Shown here piece after piece: positions 6,023 through 11,705 of a stretch of 11,705 nucleotides of DNA. The DNA is taken from positions 1 through 11,705 of the forward strand of contig JAEXWS010000123.1 of the NCBI GenBank assembly GCA_023406225.1, given 5' to 3'. Made by a program: the position numbers and the translations under genes. Origin of the DNA: Bacillota bacterium (GTDB taxonomy: Bacteria > Bacillota > Clostridia > Oscillospirales > Oscillospiraceae). How positions within the stretch are numbered: the first letter of the stretch is position 1; every line of letters starts with the position of its first letter. A model generated the notes under the pieces. That model was given only the letters and a program-made list of their open reading frames with translations. It ran no database searches and was not told the DNA's origin.

Positions 6023-6829
6023 ATGGACCTTTCCTCCCTTTTGAAATACTCCGTGGGGACGCTCTCCGTGGGCGATCTCCTGTCGGCGGCGGCGACGCTG
6101 CTGGCGTGTCTGATCGCCGTCCGGGTCCTGATGAAGCTGCTGCGGCGGCTGCTGGAACGGTCCCGCCTGGACGTGCGGGTGCAGAAATACCTGCTCTCCG
6201 GCATCAGGCTCCTTTTGTATATCGTGACCGGCGTCATCGTGGCGGAGAGCCTGAACATCCACATGACTTCCCTTGTGGCGCTGCTGTCCGTCGGGTCCTT
6301 GGGCGTGACGCTGGCCGCGGAGGACATTCTGGGCAACGTGGCGGGGGGCCTTGTGATCCTCTCCTCCCGTCCCTTCACCATCGGGGACTTTGTGGAGGTG
6401 TCCGGCACGTCGGGCACCGTGGAGGAGATCGGGCTGAACCACACGAAGCTGGTCACGCCCGGCGGGCAGATGGTCATGCTGCCCAACAAGGAGCTGGCCG
6501 GCTCCAAGATGATCAACTACACCGTTTTGGGACGGCGGCGGATCGAGCAGAAGGTCTCCGCCTCCTACGACGCGCCCACGGAGACGGTAAAGGCCGCCTG
6601 CCTGGAAGCCGCACGGCTCCCCGGCGTGCTGGAGGACCCCGCGCCCAGCGTGTACCTCACCAGCTACGGCGAAAGCGCCATCGAATACACGGTGTACTGC
6701 TGGGCCGCGCCCGGGGATTACTGGGACGTGTATTTCGCCCTGGTCGAGGGGTTGCGGGAGCGGTTCGCGGCCCACGGGGTGGAGATGACCTACGACCATT
6801 TGAACGTGCATATCGTGGAGAAGCCCTGA
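6023..6829 (+). CDS. MscS-family small-conductance mechanosensitive channel
   Basis: Inner-membrane channel of 268 residues that opens under membrane tension to release solutes during hypo-osmotic shock, acting as a homoheptamer in characterised relatives. Three membrane helices are visible at about 18-38, 56-76 and 82-113. The third is the Gly/Ala-rich pore helix (LLSVGSLGVTLAAEDILGNV). It is followed by the signature beta domain, RPFTIGDFVEV (116-126), GTVEEIGLNHTKL (131-143) and MLPNKELAGSKMINYT (152-167), then a C-terminal alpha/beta domain. The ATG at 6023 follows AAAGGAGG at 7 bases and lies downstream of the predicted promoter. The length is typical of the compact MscS type. It is divergent from the antiporter gene, and both may matter in salt or osmotic balance. 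A small membrane protein gene follows 63 bases later on the same strand. Confidence 0.95.
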   Translation: MDLSSLLKYSVGTLSVGDLLSAAATLLACLIAVRVLMKLLRRLLERSRLDVRVQKYLLSGIRLLLYIVTGVIVAESLNIHMTSLVALLSVGSLGVTLAAEDILGNVAGGLVILSSRPFTIGDFVEVSGTSGTVEEIGLNHTKLVTPGGQMVMLPNKELAGSKMINYTVLGRRRIEQKVSASYDAPTETVKAACLEAARLPGVLEDPAPSVYLTSYGESAIEYTVYCWAAPGDYWDVYFALVEGLRERFAAHGVEMTYDHLNVHIVEKP

Positions 6830-6892
6830 GGACGGGGGCCGTGCCTAAGCATTCCGAAACGGTCCGGCCTGTCCCGGGCGGGGAGGAGCCCC

Positions 6893-7408
6893 ATGGAGAC
6901 TGTTTTATATGCCTTCCGCTTCAACTGGCTGGACTGCGTCTGGTGGCTGATCCCCCTCACGCTGTCCGGCGTCCTGGCCGCCGCGTCAGCCGGCATTCGG
7001 AAAAACCGTCCTCCCTCGGGCGGCGGCAAAGCCGCCGGTGTGATCGTTGCCGTCCTGACCCTGTTCCTCATCGTCGTCACCATCCTGTGGATCGGGCTTT
7101 CCGTTTTCACCTATCATGTGATGAAAGCTCAAATCGCCGCCGAGGCATACCGGGAAGTGATCGGTCCGGTGGAGGAATTTTCACCTATGCCCTGGAGCGG
7201 ACACAGGCAGGAGACCTTCGAGATCGCGGGCGTCGCCTTTTCCTATTCGGCGTTCAGCATCGTGCCGGGATATCATACCCCGTCGTCATGGGGCGGCGTG
7301 ATCACGCACGACGGGCAGCTCCTGAAGATCCGGTACACAGGCGCGGGCGAACATAAGACGATCCTTTATATTGCGGAGATCTCGGATCAGCAGCGGGGCG
7401 TCCCCTGA
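6893..7408 (+). CDS. Uncharacterised two-TM protein with a conserved-looking C-terminal domain
   Basis: A 171-residue protein starting at an ATG preceded by GGAGGA at 5 bases. Two hydrophobic segments (about 14-34 and 48-74) are followed by a soluble tail of about 95 residues. The tail carries a patterned stretch: PMPWSGHRQETFEIAGVAF (98-116), then FSYS, PGYHTP, WGGVI and LKIRYTG. I recall a similar layout (PMP..GH..E.F...G..F.YS....PG......GG.I..G) in uncharacterised membrane-anchored proteins of many bacteria, but I cannot name a family. The two-TM topology would leave both ends on the same side of the membrane. It lies 63 bases after the MscS-type gene with no clear terminator between them, so the two may be co-transcribed. 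Function unknown. Confidence 0.72.
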   Translation: METVLYAFRFNWLDCVWWLIPLTLSGVLAAASAGIRKNRPPSGGGKAAGVIVAVLTLFLIVVTILWIGLSVFTYHVMKAQIAAEAYREVIGPVEEFSPMPWSGHRQETFEIAGVAFSYSAFSIVPGYHTPSSWGGVITHDGQLLKIRYTGAGEHKTILYIAEISDQQRGVP

Positions 7409-7482
7409 CTTTCAGCGCGGTCGTTTTTCAGAGGTCGGGGACACCGCCCTGACGGACCGGCGCCAAATCGGGATTCCGCGCG

Positions 7483-7932
7483 TCAGCTTACGGTTTGGTC
7501 AGGCTGTACGGATGCCTTTTCCCAGGCATAGAGAAATAAAAGCAACGCTCCGCCCGTAAGCGCATAGGAAACAGCCCATACTGCTTCTTTCGCAAATAAG
7601 CTGTATCCAAATAACATCAGAAAACCGGTCATGATAAGAAACGCGGCTCTATGTGCTTTTGCTTTTTTAGAAAGCCCGGTCGTCTGAAAAATATCAAAAA
7701 GGCCAATTACCCGCTCTCGTTTTATCTTCATTCCACGGACCAGCGTATAGAGGCTGATCGCAATGAGCACCAGCGCCGCCATAGCCCAGAGCAGCGGAAC
7801 AAAAAGGAATGCGGCTTGATTTTCGACGCCGTCCAATCCCCTGTTCATCGCGCTTAACGACGCTCCGAAAAAGAGCGCTCCGTTTAGAATCGAAACCAGC
7901 CACATCGTCATCCAAAAAGCCCATTTCTTCAT
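7483..7932 (-). CDS. Uncharacterised four-TM membrane protein
   Basis: A 149-residue hydrophobic protein with four predicted membrane segments (about 6-26, 40-67, 95-113 and 116-136). They are separated by a basic cytoplasmic loop around 68-95 (RGMKIKRERV ... SKKAKAHR). The start follows a GGGGGA ribosome binding site at 8 bases, and a good promoter lies upstream at 8005-8033. No catalytic or transport motif is recognisable, and it has no informative partner: the gene upstream of it on the + strand is another small membrane protein. Base composition is slightly more A+T rich than its neighbours. It is most likely a real gene because promoter, ribosome binding site and hydrophobic pattern agree, but its role is unknown. 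Confidence 0.72.
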   Translation of the reverse strand: MKKWAFWMTMWLVSILNGALFFGASLSAMNRGLDGVENQAAFLFVPLLWAMAALVLIAISLYTLVRGMKIKRERVIGLFDIFQTTGLSKKAKAHRAAFLIMTGFLMLFGYSLFAKEAVWAVSYALTGGALLLFLYAWEKASVQPDQTVS

Positions 7933-8004
7933 GCAAAAGTCCCCCTTTCAAACCCCGCGCAGCGACTCCGCGCCTTTCCCGACTGATGCATACTTTATGA
8001 AAGC

Positions 8005-8033
8005 ATTATAAGGCATGGCCCTCCGCAATGCAA
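8005..8033 (-). promoter_or_regulatory. Promoter of the four-TM protein gene
   Basis: On the minus strand, TTGCAT (8033-8028) lies 17 bases before TATAAT (8010-8005), with transcription expected near 7998. The stretch from about 8034 to 8228 shows no supported gene, repeat or RNA. Confidence 0.7.
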
Positions 8034-8228
8034 CACGATCCCGCTCCACCTCCAAACTATTGCGGCTATGCCTGATGATCATGCGGGCGCACCCTTTATC
8101 CGACTGCAAACGGTACTGGGGAATGGCGGCCGTCATTTTTCGCCCCACGGCAAAGAGGGCCCGATTTTCACCGCACCAACGTTCCCCCATTTCAATGCCT
8201 CCTCCGGGTCCGGCCGCTCTTAAAGCCG

Positions 8229-8266
8229 CGGGAGCGCCCAAACAAACTTCTTGACAAACGCTCCCG
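8229..8266. promoter_or_regulatory. Dyad spanning the -35 region of the metY promoter
   Basis: CGGGAGCG (8229-8236) and CGCTCCCG (8259-8266) are perfect 8-base inverted repeats 22 bases apart. The right arm fills part of the spacer between the -35 and -10 boxes. It could be an operator for a dimeric regulator; no known binding-site consensus was recognised. Confidence 0.4.
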
Positions 8267-8279
8267 GCCTTTCTATAAT
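8251..8279 (+). promoter_or_regulatory. Consensus promoter of the T-box-metY-metA unit
   Basis: TTGACA (8251-8256) and TATAAT (8274-8279) with exactly 17 bases between them. Transcription would start near 8286, giving a leader of about 325 bases before metY. Confidence 0.9.
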
Positions 8280-8289
8280 AGACCCCAAA

Positions 8290-8568
8290 GCGATGATGAA
8301 GAGGGACGGGACCAGGCGTCTTCAGAGAGCCGGCGGGTGGTGCGAGGCGGCGACAAGGGGTCCCAGGTCCTATGGCTTCTGAGCCGAGGGTTCGAGGGCG
8401 GTGTCCGCCGTTAGGGCCTCTCCGCGTATGCTGCGTGAGTGCAAGGGGGTTGTTGGACCCTGAGAGTGGCGCGGACCCGCGAGGGCGGCGCAATTTGAGT
8501 GGTACCGCGGAAGTCGGATACGGCTTTCGTCTCAAAGGATTTTTCTTTGGGACGAAAGCCGTTTTTTT
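8290..8568 (+). ncRNA. T-box riboswitch leader, probable Met (AUG) specifier
   Basis: Transcription-attenuation leader that binds a tRNA: uncharged tRNA stabilises the antiterminator and switches on the genes behind it. The T-box itself is unmistakable (TTTGAGTGGTACCGCGG, 8494-8510), with UGGU positioned to pair with the tRNA acceptor end. In Stem I, AGAGAGC (8324-8330) matches the conserved purine-rich motif. The lower stem can form from GAAG (8298-8301) with CTTC (8376-8379) and GGGACC (8308-8313) with GGTCCC (8359-8364), which leaves an internal loop containing AUG at 8372-8374 followed by a purine. A Met specifier fits the downstream methionine genes. The usual GAA and AGUA flanks of the specifier loop are not obvious, so the codon call is less sure than the T-box call. 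Confidence 0.93.
8520..8568 (+). terminator. T-box intrinsic terminator
   Basis: A 12-base stem ACGGCTTTCGTC (8520-8531) / GACGAAAGCCGT (8551-8562) is extended by an inner CAAAG/CTTTG pair and followed by seven T's (8562-8568). It lies 10 bases after the T-box motif and is the terminator competing with the antiterminator. Confidence 0.93.
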
Positions 8569-8611
8569 GTTTTCTCCCAAAGGCCGACTATTTTGAGAGG
8601 AGAACACGACC

Positions 8612-9898
8612 ATGCGCAATTACCGTCCCGAGACCATCTGCGTCCAGGGGGGCTACACCCCCGGCAACGGTGAGCCCCGCCAGATCCCCATCGTCCAGTC
8701 CACCACCTTCAAATACGACACCAGCGAGGATATGGGCAAGCTCTTCGACCTGGAGGCCAACGGCTATTTCTACTCCCGGCTCCAAAACCCCACCTGCGAC
8801 TATGTGGCCGCGAAGATCTGCGCGCTGGAGGGCGGCACGGCGGCCATGCTCACCTCCTCCGGCCAGGCGGCCAATTTCTTCGCCCTGTTCAACATCGCCT
8901 CCTGCGGGGACCACATCGTGGCCTCCTCCAGCATCTACGGCGGCACCTTCAACCTGATCTCCGTCACCATGGCCAAAATGGGCGTCACCGCCACCTTCGT
9001 CGCCCCGGACTGCACGGCCGAGGAGCTGAACGCCGCCTTCCAGCCCAACACGAAGGCCGTCTTTGGAGAGACCATCGCCAATCCCGCCCTCACCGTGCTG
9101 GACATTGAGAAATTCGCCGCGGCCGCCCACGGCCACGGGGTCCCCCTCATCGTGGACAACACCTTCGCAACGCCGGTGAACTGCCGTCCCTTCCAGTGGG
9201 GCGCGGACATCGTGACCCACTCCACCACCAAGTACATGGACGGCCACGGCGCCGCCGTGGGCGGCGCCATCGTGGACTCCGGCCGGTTCGACTGGTTCGC
9301 CCACGCCGGCAAATTCCCAGGCCTCACCACCCCGGACGAGAGCTATCACGGCGTGACTTACGCTGAAAAGTTCGGCCTGGAGGGCGCGTTCATCACCAAG
9401 TGCACCGCCCAGCTCATGCGGGACTTCGGCTGCACCCCCTCCCCCCAGAGCGCCTTTTACCTGAACCTGGGGCTGGAGAGCCTCCACGTCCGCATGGCGC
9501 GGCACTGCGAAAACGGCCAGGCCGTGGCGGAGTTCCTGGCCCGGCATCCCAAGGTGGCGCGGGTGAGCTACTGCGGCCTGCCCGGGGACGCCTACCACGC
9601 GGTGGCCGAGAAGTATCTGCCCCACGGTTCCTGTGGCGTGGTGTCCTTCGAGCTCAAGGGCGGGCGGGCCGCCGCCGGCCCCTTCATGAAGGCGCTGAAG
9701 CTGGCCGCCATCGAGACCCACGTGGCCGACGCCCGCACCTGCTGCCTGAACCCCGCCAGCTCCACCCACCGCCAGATGAACGACGAGCAGCTCCGCGCCG
9801 CCGGGGTCCCCGCGGGCCTGGTGCGCATGAGCTGCGGCCTGGAGAGCAAAGAGGACCTGATCGCGGACATCGCCCAGGCGCTGGACGCCGTGGAATAA
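8612..9898 (+). CDS. metY: O-acetylhomoserine aminocarboxypropyltransferase (sulfhydrylase)
   Basis: PLP enzyme that condenses O-acetylhomoserine with sulfide to make homocysteine, the direct sulfhydrylation route to methionine. At 428 residues it has the longer MetY length (about 420-430), against about 400 for methionine gamma-lyase. Landmarks: ETICVQGGYTP near the start, Y54 and R56 in YFYSRLQNPT for phosphate binding, Y109 in SIYGGTFNL stacking on PLP, D182 in VDNTFATP, and the Schiff-base lysine K207 in HSTTKYMDGHG. The Cys typical of the lyase is a Gly here (YGGT). The insertion with FPGLTTPDESYHG (about 236-248) is characteristic of MetY. The start follows GAGGAG at 9 bases, right after the T-box terminator. 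metA begins 12 bases after the stop, so the two form one operon controlled by the T-box. MetA's product is this enzyme's substrate. Confidence 0.95.
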   Translation: MRNYRPETICVQGGYTPGNGEPRQIPIVQSTTFKYDTSEDMGKLFDLEANGYFYSRLQNPTCDYVAAKICALEGGTAAMLTSSGQAANFFALFNIASCGDHIVASSSIYGGTFNLISVTMAKMGVTATFVAPDCTAEELNAAFQPNTKAVFGETIANPALTVLDIEKFAAAAHGHGVPLIVDNTFATPVNCRPFQWGADIVTHSTTKYMDGHGAAVGGAIVDSGRFDWFAHAGKFPGLTTPDESYHGVTYAEKFGLEGAFITKCTAQLMRDFGCTPSPQSAFYLNLGLESLHVRMARHCENGQAVAEFLARHPKVARVSYCGLPGDAYHAVAEKYLPHGSCGVVSFELKGGRAAAGPFMKALKLAAIETHVADARTCCLNPASSTHRQMNDEQLRAAGVPAGLVRMSCGLESKEDLIADIAQALDAVE

Positions 9899-9910
9899 GG
9901 AGAGTCCCCC

Positions 9911-10036
9911 ATGCCCATCAAGATTCCGAACCAACTGCCCGCCACCAACACGCTGACCCGGGAAAACATCTTCGTCATGACGGAGACCCGGGCCATCACC
10001 CAGGACATCCGGCCCCTCCAGATCCTGATTTTGTAA
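9911..10036 (+). pseudogene. metA: N-terminal fragment of metA, ended by in-frame TAA
   Basis: Starts at an ATG with AAGGAG overlapping the metY stop and reads 41 residues of normal MetA N-terminus (MPIKIPNQLPATN ... DIRPLQILIL), then meets TAA at 10034-10036 (codon 42). In related MetA proteins this position is the conserved Asn of the strand ILILNLMP. The next residues, LLPTKI, continue in the same frame, so this is a nonsense codon in an otherwise colinear gene. The fragment alone could not be an enzyme. Confidence 0.88.
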
Positions 10037-10039
10037 CTG

Positions 10040-10852
10040 TTGCCCACCAAGATCTACACGGAGACCCAGCTTGCCCGGGTCCTGGGCAACACCCCCCTCC
10101 AGATCGAGCTGGCGCTCATCGCCCCCGCCGGACACGTGTCCAAAAACACCTCCCAGCAGCACATGCTGTCCTTTTACAAGTCCTTCTCCGCCGTCCGGGA
10201 CCAGACCTTCGATGGGCTCATCATCACCGGCGCGCCGGTGGAGAACCTGCCCTTCGAGGCGGTGGACTACTGGCCGGAGCTGTGCGAGATCATGGAGTGG
10301 AGCAAGGACCATGTCCACTCCACCCTCCACATCTGCTGGGGGGCCCAGGCGGGGCTGTACTACCATTACGGCATCCCCAAGCGCCAACTTGACAAAAAAC
10401 TCTTCGGCGTGTTCCAGCACACGGTGGAGGATCCCAATTTCATGCTCTTCCGGGGCTTTGACGACCGCTTCCACGTCCCCCACTCCCGAAACACCACCGT
10501 CCTCCGAAAGGACGTGGAGGCCGTGCCGGAGCTGAAAGTGCTGGCGGCCTCGCCGGAGGCGGGGGTCTACGCCGTCAAGACCGACCAGGGGCGGCAGATC
10601 TTCCTCATGGGCCACGCGGAGTACGACCGGGACACCCTGAAGCGGGAGTATCTCCGGGACGCGGCGGCGGGATTGGACACCGCCCTGCCGGCGCACTACT
10701 TCCCAGGAGACGACCCCGCCCGGGACCCGGTGGTGAACTGGCGCTCCTGCGCCCACCTGCTCTACGCCAACTGGCTGAACTACTTCGTCTACCAGACCTC
10801 GCCCTACGACATCCGGGACATACGGCGGGGCGTGCGGACAGACGCTCAATGA
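10040..10852 (+). CDS. metA: Homoserine O-acetyltransferase, catalytic body downstream of the in-frame stop
   Basis: MetA transfers an acyl group from acyl-CoA to homoserine, the first committed step of methionine synthesis. From the TTG at 10040 there are 270 residues; counted from the ATG at 9911 the whole would be 313, the normal length. In that numbering the catalytic Cys is C142 (HICWGAQAG) and the His/Glu pair is H235/E237 (GHAEYD), all present. Residue 111 is Glu (GAPVEN), the residue associated with acetyl-CoA rather than succinyl-CoA use, which suits MetY next door. The TTG stands where relatives have Met of NLMPTKI, three bases after the stop, and could serve for coupled re-initiation, although no ribosome binding site precedes it. 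Such a protein would lack the first 43 residues, including the first core strand. It may be inactive, rescued by re-initiation or readthrough, or a sequencing error. Confidence 0.88.
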   Translation: MPTKIYTETQLARVLGNTPLQIELALIAPAGHVSKNTSQQHMLSFYKSFSAVRDQTFDGLIITGAPVENLPFEAVDYWPELCEIMEWSKDHVHSTLHICWGAQAGLYYHYGIPKRQLDKKLFGVFQHTVEDPNFMLFRGFDDRFHVPHSRNTTVLRKDVEAVPELKVLAASPEAGVYAVKTDQGRQIFLMGHAEYDRDTLKREYLRDAAAGLDTALPAHYFPGDDPARDPVVNWRSCAHLLYANWLNYFVYQTSPYDIRDIRRGVRTDAQ

Positions 10853-10873
10853 CCGAAAAAGCAGCCGCCCGCT

Positions 10874-10913
10874 TTGGGAGGAACTTCGTAAGGAAGTTCC
10901 TCCCAACATTTTT
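10874..10913 (+). terminator. Rho-independent terminator of metY-metA
   Basis: A 12-base stem GGGAGGAACTTC (10876-10887) / GAAGTTCCTCCC (10893-10904) with a 5-base loop, followed by a T-rich tail (10909-10913). It begins about 20 bases after the metA stop. Composition drops in G+C directly after it. Confidence 0.85.
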
Positions 10914-10973
10914 ATAAAGTCAGCCGAGAGTGATTGAATTGTAGGGAATTTCAACATATCGGAGGACTATATC

Positions 10974-11342
10974 ATGGAAATATCATTATTTGAGCGTATG
11001 GGTGGAACCTATCATCAGGAAGGCGATTATTTCCTGCCTGATCTGCTCCCACCCGAAAGTTTTTCTGTTGGTATCTGGGGTCAGCGGAGGAAGCACTTCC
11101 TGAAAACACAAAGGGAGCCTATCTACACCGCTCTACTTCTCAGCGGCAAACTGGACAGCCACCTATCCGAAGTAGGTGCTCAAGCAGAAGCCATGCTTTT
11201 TCAGTTGGTCAAGCAAATGGCAGAACAAGAGAGCATTACAGAACAGCTCAAAGCTGACAATCAAATGGAATGGATAGGGCGGATGAACAGCATCCGAAAT
11301 CGGGTAGAGGAAATCGTCAACAATGAATTAATTTTCATTTAA
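10974..11342 (+). CDS. tnpV: TnpV-family transposon-encoded protein
   Basis: A 122-residue protein matching the TnpV family from memory of conserved stretches: SLFERMGGTYHQEGDYFLPD at the start, GIWGQRRKHFLK (33-44), LLLSGKLDSHL (54-64) and a conserved end (QLVKQMAEQE, then IRNRVEEIVNNELI). TnpV proteins are carried by mobilisable clostridial transposons of the Tn4451 type and by conjugative elements in gut Firmicutes; their biochemical role is not established. The start follows GGAGG at 8 bases. No large serine recombinase (TnpX), relaxase or transposase is visible within the window. The gene's codon use is clearly more A+T rich than that of metY-metA just upstream, which indicates transfer. 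It converges on the gene at 11393 across a 17-base perfect stem. Confidence 0.9.
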   Translation: MEISLFERMGGTYHQEGDYFLPDLLPPESFSVGIWGQRRKHFLKTQREPIYTALLLSGKLDSHLSEVGAQAEAMLFQLVKQMAEQESITEQLKADNQMEWIGRMNSIRNRVEEIVNNELIFI

Positions 11343-11347
11343 CTGCA

Positions 11348-11388
11348 GAAACCAGAGTGGACGGATTCAAGCCGTCCACTCTGGTTTC
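11348..11388. terminator. Bidirectional terminator between tnpV and the next gene
   Basis: A perfect 17-base stem, GAAACCAGAGTGGACGG (11348-11364) / CCGTCCACTCTGGTTTC (11372-11388), with a 7-base loop, lying between convergent stop codons. The T tail is weak on both sides, so stem strength would have to carry termination. Confidence 0.78.
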
Positions 11389-11392
11389 AAGC

Positions 11393-11705
11393 TTATTCTT
11401 TATTGTTAGTATTTTTGTAATCTTGCAAGTGCCGATGTACCTTCTTAAAACACCACTGCTTTGTTTTTGCAAAAATCAATCCTGCAATAGCTGTCGCAAT
11501 AACTGCTCCTGCTATCCCATAAGCGGATTTCCAAGAAACACCTGTAAATGTTGTTTTTGCAATTTCAATTCCAACAATCAAGACAAGATATGGTATGCCA
11601 GCAACGATAAGTGTAACAAGCCATCCCCAGCGGCTGGCTTTTTTCTCAAACTCATGTTCTTCGCCGCGTTGCTTCTCATCTTCCAAAGACTGAACCCTTT
11701 GACTA
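11393..11705 (-). CDS. Membrane protein of unknown function, 5' end outside the window
   Basis: The minus-strand frame is open to the window edge. The only start codon in view is a TTG at 11686 with no ribosome binding site, and sensible hydrophilic residues (SQRVQS) continue upstream of it, so the protein probably starts outside. The visible C-terminal part has a charged stretch (EDEKQRGEEHEFEKK), then two hydrophobic segments (about residues 22-42 and 55-73 counted from the TTG), and a short basic tail (KKVHRHLQDYKN). This looks like a cytoplasmic domain followed by a two-helix membrane anchor. It is A+T rich like tnpV and probably part of the same acquired segment. No family recognised. 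Confidence 0.6.
   Translation of the reverse strand, partial: SQRVQSLEDEKQRGEEHEFEKKASRWGWLVTLIVAGIPYLVLIVGIEIAKTTFTGVSWKSAYGIAGAVIATAIAGLIFAKTKQWCFKKVHRHLQDYKNTNNKE

Noticed and set aside
5722..7356. A 544-codon plus-strand open frame over the MscS-type gene
   Set aside because: The Arg/Gly/Pro-rich translation is a shadow of the channel and the following gene, which have proper ribosome binding sites and domains.
7948..8619. A 223-codon minus-strand open frame
   Set aside because: It runs through the T-box leader, its terminator and the promoter of the four-TM protein gene, so it is very unlikely to be coding.
8588..10957. A 789-codon open frame on the minus strand
   Set aside because: It lies antisense to metY-metA and the T-box terminator. 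Its Gly/Val/His-rich composition is typical of the reverse frame of GC-rich genes, and it has no recognisable domain.
1..11705. CRISPR arrays, tRNA and rRNA genes
   Set aside because: No regularly spaced direct repeats and no tRNA or rRNA signature sequences were seen on either strand.

Overview
The window looks like chromosomal DNA from a GC-rich gut member of the Clostridia, probably Oscillospiraceae-like (Flavonifractor or Oscillibacter type). This rests on strong GGAGG ribosome binding sites, sigma-A promoters close to TTGACA-N17-TATAAT, a T-box leader, a TnpV gene and a typical clostridial tyrosine recombinase. The taxon is inferred from style, not from a marker gene.

Layout. Positions 2-547 hold the C-terminal part of a tyrosine recombinase, followed by two copies of one palindromic site (553-580 and 798-818) and a terminator. 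A small receiver-like protein lacking the phosphorylatable Asp follows (901-1323). It converges on a methionine gamma-lyase gene (1389-2585, minus strand) across a shared bidirectional terminator. A LysR regulator (2938-3900) is divergent from the lyase, with a consensus promoter and candidate operators between them. Next is a roughly 240-bp intergenic stretch full of hairpins (3923-4159). Then come an NhaC-family antiporter (4346-5767, minus) and a divergent MscS-type channel (6023-6829), followed by two small uncharacterised membrane proteins (6893-7408 plus; 7483-7932 minus).

The best-supported regulatory unit is 8251-10913. A perfect consensus promoter leads into a T-box leader with a probable AUG (Met) specifier and a strong terminator, then metY (O-acetylhomoserine sulfhydrylase) and metA (homoserine O-acetyltransferase). 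metA carries an in-frame TAA at codon 42, while its catalytic residues and the rest of its frame are intact.

The right end (about 10915-11705) is visibly richer in A+T. It carries a TnpV-family transposon protein and the end of a membrane protein gene that runs off the window, so it is probably acquired DNA.

How the genes fit together. MetA and MetY would make homocysteine from homoserine, acetyl-CoA and sulfide when Met-tRNA is uncharged. Methionine gamma-lyase would degrade surplus methionine to 2-oxobutyrate, methanethiol and ammonia, probably under the divergent LysR protein. The NhaC-family carrier may move methionine or a related solute. No CRISPR array, tRNA, rRNA or clearly new defence system was found. 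The most unusual items are the metA nonsense codon, the recombinase-linked palindromes, the structured intergenic element and the degenerate receiver protein.
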